A DNA stretch of 64,000 bases. Origin: CAZNKU01 sp045545235. Its GTDB lineage: Bacteria > Bacillota > Clostridia > Monoglobales > Firm-18. The stretch lies in contig JAZQAN010000017.1 of NCBI GenBank assembly GCA_045545235.1, positions 1 through 64,000 on the forward strand, given 5' to 3'. The translations under genes and the position numbers were made by a program. The notes below the pieces were generated by a model. It saw nothing but the letters and a program-made list of their open reading frames with translations, was not told the DNA's origin and did not search any database. Each line of letters opens with the position of its first letter. Position 1 is the stretch's first letter. This document shows positions 42,377-52,100 of the stretch, one piece after another.

Positions 42377-42405
42377 ATTTTAACACAAACCCTTGTTTTT
42401 GTAAA
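42377..42405 (-). promoter_or_regulatory. Promoter of the endonuclease IV-aroQ-pepQ-efp group
   Basis: TTTACA (42405-42400) and TAAAAT (42382-42377), 17 nt apart, on the minus strand between the cls stop and the next gene. Predicted start about 42370. Confidence 0.6.
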
Positions 42406-42418
42406 GAAAAATACAGTA

Positions 42419-43939
42419 CTAAATAAGTGGTGCAAAAAACTTAATTACCTTTCCGAACAATCGTCCTGAAAGCTTAAATTCCTTATATTTCCCTAAAGTA
42501 ATTTCCGTACACATATTCTTCGTACTCTCAAAGTCATTTTCAATATCCGATATTACAGAAACTTTGTGCATAAGCAAAGCACATTCATAATTAAGATACA
42601 AACTTCTGTAATCGTAATTTATTGTGCCGACAACAGCAGTCATATTATCCGACACTGTAACCTTTGCATGAACAAACCCATCATCATATTCAAATATTTT
42701 TACTCCTGCCTCAATAAGGTCAGGGTAATAAGAGCGTGCAAGCCACAAGGCATAAGGCTTGTCTGGAATATGCGGCATTATAATTTTTACATCAACACCT
42801 CTTTTGGAGGCAAATTTCAAAGCCTCCTGCATATCATGACTTATCACAAGGTACGGTGTCATAATATGCACATAAGATGATGCTCTGTTTATAATATCAA
42901 GGTATACCCTTTCCCCAACATTCTCATTATCAGTTGGGCTATCACAATAAGGAATAACGTACCCCTCACTTTTTACATATGTTTTTTCGATATATTTTTC
43001 ATAATCCTCCGTTTCGCCATTTCCAAAAAACGTATTCCATATTTGCAAGAACATTATTGTAAAACTTACTGCACCTTCTCCTTTAATCATAACCGCAGTA
43101 TCTTTCCAATGTCCAAAACGTTCATGCTTGTTTATATATTCATCAGCTATATTCACACCGCCCGTAAATGCCGTATGTCCGTCTATAACAAGAATTTTTC
43201 TATGATTTCTGTTGTTCTGATAGGTTGTAAACAAAGGTGTAACACGTTTAAATGTACAACACTTTATACCGCATTTTTTAAGTTCTTCACAATCTGCTGA
43301 AGAAAAAGTGGTAAGGCTACCCATTGCATCATACATAAAACGCACTTCTACATTTTCCTTTACCTTTCTTTTAAGTATTTCAAATATTTCCTTCCACATA
43401 ACTGACTTTGAATCTACTATAAAATATTCCATAAAGATAAACTTTTCTGCTTTTTCAAGTTCATCCTTCATCTTTTCAAACTTATATTCACCCAAGGAAA
43501 AGTATTCAACATCTGTATTTTTATATGCAGGACAGTTTGCATAATTATTAAGGTAATATGAAAGTCCGTCAATTATTCCCCCATTCTCAAGCTCACACAT
43601 AATTTTTTCGTCCTGCACCATATATTTTCTTGTGTTTTCTCTAACAACCTCTGAGCGCTTATTAATCTTTTTTGTAATAACATTAATGTGAATATACATA
43701 TATAACAAGCAACCGAATACAGGTAAAATTGCAATTATCACTATCCACGCATACTTAAATGCCGGTTCACCCGAACGATTAATTTCATATACCAATAACA
43801 CAACCGTTAAAATATTCATAACCTCAATAATGTAACCGCTGTATTCTCTTAACCAAAATATAACAGATAAAAAAACTGCAATTTGAATAAGAAGAATAAT
43901 TAAAAAAGATATTATTCCGGAATGTAAAATTTTTCTCAT
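42419..43939 (-). CDS. cls: Cardiolipin synthase
   Basis: 506 residues. Two N-terminal transmembrane helices (about 5-50) then two phospholipase D HKD motifs: HRKILVIDGHTAFTGG (about 222-237) and HAKVTVSDNMTAVVGT (about 403-418). Joins two phosphatidylglycerols to cardiolipin in the membrane. ATG at 43939 has AAGGTGG at 5-6 nt; the first methionine at 43981 is not supported. Ends 67 bases before the endonuclease IV-like gene. Confidence 0.95.
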   Translation of the reverse strand: MRKILHSGIISFLIILLIQIAVFLSVIFWLREYSGYIIEVMNILTVVLLVYEINRSGEPAFKYAWIVIIAILPVFGCLLYMYIHINVITKKINKRSEVVRENTRKYMVQDEKIMCELENGGIIDGLSYYLNNYANCPAYKNTDVEYFSLGEYKFEKMKDELEKAEKFIFMEYFIVDSKSVMWKEIFEILKRKVKENVEVRFMYDAMGSLTTFSSADCEELKKCGIKCCTFKRVTPLFTTYQNNRNHRKILVIDGHTAFTGGVNIADEYINKHERFGHWKDTAVMIKGEGAVSFTIMFLQIWNTFFGNGETEDYEKYIEKTYVKSEGYVIPYCDSPTDNENVGERVYLDIINRASSYVHIMTPYLVISHDMQEALKFASKRGVDVKIIMPHIPDKPYALWLARSYYPDLIEAGVKIFEYDDGFVHAKVTVSDNMTAVVGTINYDYRSLYLNYECALLMHKVSVISDIENDFESTKNMCTEITLGKYKEFKLSGRLFGKVIKFFAPLI

Positions 43940-44031
43940 ATAAACCACCTTATACCGATTATATCTCATTGTAAAAAACAATTCAATTTATAGAGGTTAT
44001 TATTAACAAATTTTTAATTTTTCAAAAAAAT

Positions 44032-44060
44032 ACCGTGGCAAGACGAAATCTTGCCACGGT
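44032..44060 (-). terminator. Terminator after the 683-residue SLH gene
   Basis: ACCGTGGCAAGA (44032-44043) pairs with TCTTGCCACGGT (44049-44060). On the minus strand it is followed by seven T residues (44030-44024). Confidence 0.92.
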
Positions 44061-44065
44061 TAATT

Positions 44066-46117
44066 TTAATTCTGTACTTTATCTTTTGCATCTTCAAGAC
44101 TTATACCAAACATAATCTGAAGCAAATTATCAGCATCTTCTTCGCCAAGCTCTGTTACAAGTTTGGAATAAAATGTTGTTCTCTCATCCTCAGTCATATC
44201 ATGATGATATATTTCAGTAGCAGGTCCGATCTCATCACCGTAGTTATCCAAAATATATTCTCCGTCATAGATGAGTTTACCTTCTTCAGCATCTGCCAAT
44301 ACCAAATCCATAACCGCTATCGCAACGTCAATAATATCCTGTTCATATCCTTCAAAACGAATTTCAATTATTTTATCGTACATAGTAGTCATAGTGGCTA
44401 CAGCTTCATCCTGCTTTGACTGATCAAATTCAATCCATTTCGCATACAAAGTAAGATCTTTAGATACCGCTGATTCAAACTTATAAGGTATCATAAATTC
44501 ACTGTCTTTATACCACCCCATAAAGTAATATCCGGGCCATTCTCCATGGTCAGGCTGGTCAACAGCACTACCTGCTTCAACAGTTACAGCCTCAATATAT
44601 TCTCCACCATTTGTTTCAAATGATACAGTATAAACTCGTGTCCACTTTGCATAAAGTGTCAGATGCTTTACAACCGGAGTACTAAAGTCATATATTGTTC
44701 TGAAATTACTTTCCTTGTACCAACCATCAAATCGGTAGCCGTCCTTAAAAGGTGCTTCAGGTTCATCTACGCAACTTCCGGATTCAACTGAAACTTTAGG
44801 AACTGAACTTCCACCATTTGACATAAAGTTTACGTTGTAAGTTTTTACTGTAGGTGTAGTTGGTGTATCACTACCACCCGGTGTATCACCACCAGGTTCT
44901 TCATTCTTTATCCATTTAGCATATAATGTTACATTGGATGTTATTTTTGTATTAAAATCAAATTTATTAGTAAGGGCATTATCTGAATACCAACCGTCAA
45001 AAGTATATCCATCTCTTGTAGGATCGGCAGGTTTTGTAACAGTTTTACCTTTTTCAACCGATGCAGATGCAACCGAATTTCCACCATTTGGAATAAAGTT
45101 TACTGTATACTTGGTAACTGTAGTTCCACCACTACTGCCTGAACCACCGGTGCCGCCTCCGCCACCGCCGCCTCCGCCGCCACCACCGGCAGAAGCTTTT
45201 GTCCATTTAGCATAAAGTGTTATATTTGCAATGATTTTTGAATTGAAATCAAATACGGTTTTTAAACTATTGTCAGAATACCACCCATTAAATGTATATC
45301 CTGTTCTTGTAGGATTAGCAGGTTTTGCAACAGTTTTTCCACTTTCAACAGTTACAGGTGAAATAGAACTTCCTTCATTCGAATTAAAAGTTACTGTGTA
45401 TTTTACAATTTCTTCTTTTGTCACATCGTCGGGCTTTGCAACAACAAATTTAGCTATTGCACTTACAAGTTCACCTCTTGTAATGTTTTGAGTTGCTCTG
45501 AACTTTCCACCTGCTTCAAGTGGAATTATTCTGTTTGCAACAACCTTATTAACATAAGGAACTGCCCATTCAGAAACAGTATCAGTAATTTTTTCAGTCA
45601 TAGTAAGGTCATACAAATCCATAATCCTTGTTATAACAGCACATGTCTGTTCTCTTGTAAGGAAGTCATTACCCTTAAATGTTCCGTTTGCATGGCCTGT
45701 TATATATCCTGCTTTTTTTGCAATTAAAACATAATTGTAAAACCAATCTTCCTTTTTTACATCAGTGAAAGCTGTTGTATCAGCTTCTGTGTAATTAAAA
45801 GCAAGGTTTATAACCTTACAAAGTTCCGCACGTGTAATTGGGTTATTCGGTCTGAATGTACCATCAGCATAACCATTTAAAACACCGGCATTAACAAGCT
45901 TGTAAATATCCTTACCTACAGCAGAATCTTCTTTTATATCAGAAAAAACTATTGTTGGTTTAGTTTCTTCAGGCTTAGTTTCTTCAGGCTTCTCTTCCGT
46001 TGGCAATTCCTGTGGTGCAAGCTCATTTGATGCGGAACTTCTTATTTCATCTGCATTAACCATCATACAAGAAAAAACAAGTGTCATAATTATAAGTAAT
46101 GAAATAATTTTTTTCAT
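44066..46117 (-). CDS. SLH-domain surface protein with InlB-B repeats
   Basis: 683 residues. Signal peptide (1-23), a Glu/Pro linker with EETKPEETK, three SLH domains (about 55-230: DGTFRPNNPITRAEL, NGTFKGNDFLTREQ, GGKFRATQNITRGEL), four InlB-B (Listeria-Bacteroides) repeats with GYTFxGWY...LYAKWT (first before, three after a 12-Gly linker with SGSSGG, 45152-45187) and an acidic helical C-terminus of about 120 residues. SLH domains bind pyruvylated secondary polymers of the wall. ATG at 46117 has GGAGGG. Downstream of the giant SLH gene at 46186. Probably an S-layer-associated adhesin or structural protein. Confidence 0.85.
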   Translation of the reverse strand: MKKIISLLIIMTLVFSCMMVNADEIRSSASNELAPQELPTEEKPEETKPEETKPTIVFSDIKEDSAVGKDIYKLVNAGVLNGYADGTFRPNNPITRAELCKVINLAFNYTEADTTAFTDVKKEDWFYNYVLIAKKAGYITGHANGTFKGNDFLTREQTCAVITRIMDLYDLTMTEKITDTVSEWAVPYVNKVVANRIIPLEAGGKFRATQNITRGELVSAIAKFVVAKPDDVTKEEIVKYTVTFNSNEGSSISPVTVESGKTVAKPANPTRTGYTFNGWYSDNSLKTVFDFNSKIIANITLYAKWTKASAGGGGGGGGGGGGTGGSGSSGGTTVTKYTVNFIPNGGNSVASASVEKGKTVTKPADPTRDGYTFDGWYSDNALTNKFDFNTKITSNVTLYAKWIKNEEPGGDTPGGSDTPTTPTVKTYNVNFMSNGGSSVPKVSVESGSCVDEPEAPFKDGYRFDGWYKESNFRTIYDFSTPVVKHLTLYAKWTRVYTVSFETNGGEYIEAVTVEAGSAVDQPDHGEWPGYYFMGWYKDSEFMIPYKFESAVSKDLTLYAKWIEFDQSKQDEAVATMTTMYDKIIEIRFEGYEQDIIDVAIAVMDLVLADAEEGKLIYDGEYILDNYGDEIGPATEIYHHDMTEDERTTFYSKLVTELGEEDADNLLQIMFGISLEDAKDKVQN

Positions 46118-46143
46118 AAAATCACCCTCCTTTGTTATTTGGT

Positions 46144-46181
46144 AAAATTGGAACACCCCACAAGGGAGATGTTCCAATTTT
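46144..46181. terminator. Partial terminator between the two SLH genes
   Basis: AAAATTGGAACA (46144-46155) pairs with TGTTCCAATTTT (46170-46181), 12 bp. It lies only 5 bases after the giant gene stop and 27 before the ATG of the next SLH gene, leaving no room for a new promoter behind it. It may thus partly attenuate the second SLH gene. Confidence 0.7.
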
Positions 46182-46185
46182 TTTG

Positions 46186-49100
46186 TTATGCGTCTGTCAA
46201 AACTCTCTTGAACAATACCTTGTAATCATTAACTTCAAATTCGAAGGTGTTATCATCAATCTTAGTATAATATTCACCGTCAAGTTTGCCGTCAAGCTTA
46301 TCTTCAATCTTGTCTTCCACCTTGTTTTCAAGATCTTCAATAGCTTCCTGACTAAGAATTAAATCAAAGTATTCATCTGTTTTAAGGTTAAGTGTTCTTA
46401 CAAATATTTCATATACTTTATCGCGAACCTTATCATAGTCAACGTCTGTGTAATCCTTATTGAAGAAATCACTTCCCTTGTACTTATCAATTAGTCCCTT
46501 AACAAGTTCAGGATATTTTTCCACAATTGCTTTTTCAACTGCAGAAATTTTATCATCAACCTTTTCGTTAACCTTTGGAATTTCGCCTTCCATTACATAA
46601 AGGTCAATCTTATCAGCAATTATATTTACGTACTTGAGAATAAGTTCTTCATATTTTTCCGTAACTTCAATATATTTTTCTTCGCTGATATTGTTATAGT
46701 ACCAAAGTATTGCATCATCACCAAGAACATAAATCTTGTACATCAAATCATAATAGTAATCAAGATCATAAATCTTGTAACCTGTTGTATCACTTGGTTT
46801 AGGGTTAGCTGAACCCTGTACCCAAATCTCAGGATCAAGAAGCTTCATAAGCTCCTGAAGATAAATATTTTCTGCATAGTAGAAATTATCGCCTATTTTA
46901 TCATCCACAGGGCCTTCAACAATCTTTTTATAGCTTTCGTAAAGCGGGATATAAACATCAGCAATAATATTTACAACAGGTGTAATACCGCAGTCAATAT
47001 ATCCTACTTCACCTGCAATAGCATCTGCTATAGCTGTGTCAATCTGAGCGATCAGATTATTCATTGCATAATCATAAAGTTCAATTAGTTTTTCTTCGGG
47101 ATAAATTTCAAATACTTTTTCAAGCTTTTCGGGAACTTTTGAACCAAAGATTGTTTCATAGTTATAATCTTCCAAAAGAACCTTCTTTAATCCTTCTGCA
47201 ACGAATACTGTATCTGCATGAACTTCAAACTGTTCATCATTAATTAACTGATATACAAGTTTGTCAAGTTCATCTTTGTAAACATCATTGATAATTTCAT
47301 CAACCAATACATCACGCTCATCAGGATGCTTGCCAAGGTAGTCAATTGCATAATCTGCAAGATGTGAAATCTCATCTTCGTCCTTAGCTTCAAGAAGATA
47401 TGTTATTGCTTCTTCAATAATCATATCACGTGTAGCACTTGTAGAACCGGTATTTGAAAGCTCTGCAATTACCATGTCGATAATGAATTCCTTCGGTGTA
47501 GCAGGCAATGTATAGCTTTCAAAACCTGTTACCTCTTTAACCAATGTAATCAAATAAGATTCATCATCAAGCTTTTCTTCAACCTTGCCCATTATGAAAC
47601 CGTCTTTATCCTGAGGATTCTTAGCCAATTCCGCATCTGTGCAACCTGTAATTGCCTTTATTATATCATCGCCGTTGACACCGTTCATTTCATCAATAAC
47701 AGCATCTTTTATAGTCTGCTTGTATGCATTTGTCTTAGCAAGCTCAATTACCTTGTCATACATTGGTGAGCTTGGTTCTTCAAGCTTATCTACAATAGTG
47801 TCAACCATAGTATCTCTGTAATCAACCTTTGCTTCTGCAAATACTGTATTGAAGAATACATCGTTTGTTTCAAGCTTGGAAACAACTGAATCAATAATAA
47901 ATGACTTATAGCCTGCATTTTCTGCATCTGTAATTGCAGTTTCAAAGCTTGATTTGTTATTTGTGATTTCATCCTTTAATGTATTAATAGCAGCTGCTCT
48001 GTCAGGTACGATTGAAGGAGCATAACCTGTCAAAACTTCAAACAAAGCATCATTTACAGCAAGTTCTACGCCTACTGCTTCAGCAACCATTGCTCTGTAG
48101 TTAAAGTCGTCTGCCACCATGGCAATAACTTCATTGTACAAACTGTCTTCTGTTTCTAACAATGTCTTTATTGTAGCAATAATAGTAGCTTTTTCATTAT
48201 CAACCGCATATGTCAACACTTCGTCATACAAAGCATTGCTACTATCTGACAACATACTTTCTACTGTTGCAACAATTAAATTCTTCTGACTTTCTTTAAT
48301 ACCATCAATAGTTGAATTAAAGTTATCTGTCAATTCTTTTTTAGCCATTGCAATGATTAAGTCTTTTGTAGTTGTTGCATCAGTATAATCAACACCGATT
48401 ACTTCTTCAACCAACTGTTCAAACAACTCATCATTTCCGGTTAGCTGCAAAATTATAAAATCAATAACAAATGTCTTTGTATCACTTGGCAATGTTGCAA
48501 GTTCATAACCTGTAACTTCTTTAAATGTTTCAGGATCGTTTAGCACTTCATGGCACAAATCTCTGATAATATCAAGTGTTTCAGTGCTGATTTCATCTTC
48601 TTCAAAGATATGATTGATTGTAGATTCCATCAAATCATGTACTTTCTTCTTTTCATCAGGATTATCGGAATTTGCAACTGCTATAATATATTCTACAAAC
48701 GCATCATGAAGAAGTTCATTATTACCGCTCGCAAACATTCCCTTTGCATTATCTACAATGAACTTTTCAACATTTTCTTCACCAAGAATAGTTGCAAACT
48801 TAACCATGTAGCTAAGCATCATTATATTATCATCGGTATCAAGAATTTTCTGAACTATGCCTTTTTCTCTTATCTTATCAAGATGATCAAGCTGATGCAA
48901 AGCCATAAGTGGTGCTTTTTTATAAACTATATCCTTTATAGAATCTATGAATCTTGTTTCCGGTTCGTAGTAAGCATAGAAATCAAATGCCATACCATCA
49001 GCCATTGTTACAACTGCGGAGAATTTGTTGATTTTAAGATGAACATCTGTGTTTTTAGTAACTATCGTTTCGCTTGTAAACTCTTCCCATTTATCAGAAT

Positions 49101-52100
49101 CCGCATTGTACCACCAACCGTATTTTATAACGTGTTCGAATGGTTCTGCTGCATATACATCTGCTACGTTTCCATCCTTAACATAACCTGTATATGAAGC
49201 ACTGTCTGTAGGGAACTGAGATTCTGCAACAGTAGTGTTCTTTTCAACATCTACACTTGTAATCTTACTTCCTCTGTCAAAGAAAGTTACAGTCACATAA
49301 TCTATAAGCTCTGTCCACAAAGCAACCAAATCAGTATCTTTTGTAAATGTCGCTTTACCATAAAGTGTATTTGTTCCGTCTGACCATCCGTCAAATTTAA
49401 ATCCTTCTTTTGAGACGCTAGGCAAGGAAATTTCTACACCGTAGTATGCTGTAACATCAGCAGGATTTGTAACACCTTCACCTGCATCAAAGCTTATTGT
49501 GTAAGCCTCTCTGTCATAGTAAACTTTAAGTACGAGCCCGCTTGATGCTGTACCTGAAAGTACGCTGTTTGCAGTGTTGATATCAAAACCTGTCTTTTCA
49601 TCAGGAGTAACACTTACTGTTGTACCTGATGTTGCATTAAATACTTCTGTTGTTACAGAATATGTTGTAAGATCAGTATTCTGTGTATAGTATTCAACCT
49701 TATAAGCTATCTGTCCCGGTGTATAATTCCATTCAGCATTCAATTTAGTGTCAGCTGTAAATGTTGCTGTGTTTACATATACATAAGTTCCGTCTGACCA
49801 ACCTGCAAATGTATAGTCATCTTTAGCTACATTAGGCAAAGTAACCTCTACACCGTAGTACGCCGTAATATCAGCAGGATTTGTAACACCTTCACCTGCA
49901 TCAAAGCTTATTGTATAAGCTTCTCTGTCATAGTAAACTTTTAGTACAAGTGGATTATCTCTGTCCACTTTACCGGAAAGGATACTTTCTACTGAGTTAA
50001 CATCAAAACCTGTCTTGTCTTCAGGTGTTACAGTAACTGTAGATCCAACTGCACCGTTAAATGGTTGTGATGTCATTGTATATGTTACAAGGTCTGTGTT
50101 CTGAACATAATACTCAACTGTATAAGTAATCTGTCCGGGAACATATTCCCATATAGCAGTAAGTGTTGCATCACTTTCAAATGCTGCATTTGCACCTACA
50201 CTGTATACATTTGTTCCGTCTGTCCAACCCTTGAACTCATAATCAAGCTTTGAAAGTACAGGCAAATCTACAGGACGATTGTAGTAAACCACAATATCTT
50301 TAGGATTTGCTAATCCCTGACCTGCAACGAACTTGATTGTGTATGAAGCTCTGTCATAGTAAACTTCAAGCACAAGATTGCCGTTTTCATTTACAACACC
50401 TGAAAGAACGCTGTTTACAGTATCAGTTACAAAACCGTAATCAGGATTTGGTGTTACAGATACTTCCACACCATACTTTCCGCTTTTTGTTTCATACCTT
50501 TCTGCATAACCGCTTCCATCAACAGCTTCAGTGTAATATATTACTTTATAATCGTATACTTTTCTGTTGTAATAAACTTTAAGTTCCAAGGTACCTTCTG
50601 CATTTACATAACCACCAAGGATACTGTTTGCACCAAGTTCAAAACCTGTAGGAACTACAGTGCTTGCAGACACATATTCGCCAAATTTTCCTGAAAGTGT
50701 TTCAGTATTTTCAGTGTATGTACCATCTGTATTTTCTGTATAATAGGTGACTTTGTAGTTATATGATGCTATATCGTAGTATACTTTAAGTACCAATGTA
50801 CCTGATGTAGAAACTGTGCCTGAAAGTATATTTCCGCTATGTGATGCATTGTATGTATAACCTGGAATTACTCTTGTTGTATCAGCAGTTACAGTTACGC
50901 CAACTGTACCCTTAAACTGCTTTTCATCATATTTTGTATAAGGTTCAGAACCTGATGCATTTTCTATATAATATTCTACTCTATATATTGCTTCTGTAGG
51001 AGCAAGTTTTGTCCATTCAGCATTTAATTCTACAGGACCTGTAACAGTATAACTGCCGTCAACCTCTGTGCCGTTTACAAACCAACCGTCAAAAACATAA
51101 CCGTCTCTTTCGATTGAAGGAAGTTTTGTTGAAATACTCTGACCGTATGCAACTGTTACAGACGGGATAGTTCCTGTGTAACCGTTACCGTCAAATGTAA
51201 TTGTATAAACTTCTCTGTCGTAGTAAACTGCAAGCACAAGGCTGTTGTTTTCGTTTACATTTCCCGAAAGTACGCTCTTTGTTGTGTTTACATCAAAGCC
51301 TGTTTTGTCAGCAGGTGTAACACTTACAGTCTTACCGAATTTTTCACTATAAGAAGTTGATGAAATTTCATTATACACTGTAAGGTCATTAACATTCTGT
51401 TCGTAAATCTTAACTGTATAAGTGTACGCCTTTCTTACATAATATACTTTAAGTACAAGTTTCCCTGTTGCAGGAACTGTGCCTGAAACAACGCTTGCGC
51501 TACCAAGTTCAAAACCTGCCGGTACGCTGTAATCAACATCTACCTCAGTACCATATTTTGCACTCTTTGTATCTGTTTTTTCTTCATAACTGCCATCATT
51601 TTTTTCTGTACGGTAGATTATATCATATTCCAATACTTTTCTGTCAAAATAAACTTTAAGTTTTGGATTTCCGTTACCATCAACAGTACCACTTAGTGTA
51701 CTTTTTGAACTATTAAGTTCAAATCCGGTAGGAATTACAGGTACTACAGAAACTTCTTTACCATACACATCGTTTAATACCTGTGTGTTTTCTTTATATG
51801 TACCATCTGTGTTTTCTGTATAATATGTAACTGAATAGTCATACTTTTTAATATTATAGTAAACCTTCAAAACAAGACTTCCGTCTGCTGAAACTTTACC
51901 CGAAATTTTGTTTCCTGCATTTGAGTTATCATATGTATAATGTTCAATAACTCTTGTTGTATCTGCATTTACAGTTTCACCAATTGTACCCTTAAACTGT
52001 TCTTCATCATATTTTATATATTTTTCAAGGTTTGACGAATCCTGTACATAATATTCTACCTTGTATTTTGCTTCTGTAGGAGCAAGTTCTGTCCATGCTG

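Noticed and set aside
45152..45187. Polyglycine run as a slippage-prone microsatellite
   Set aside because: The 12 Gly codons are mixed (GGT, GGC, GGA), so pure-repeat slippage is limited; it is best read as a flexible linker.
48550..49197. Long plus-strand frame opposite the giant SLH gene
   Set aside because: It is antisense to a well-supported coding frame, has no ribosome binding site and its predicted protein is a Cys/Phe-rich low-quality sequence.
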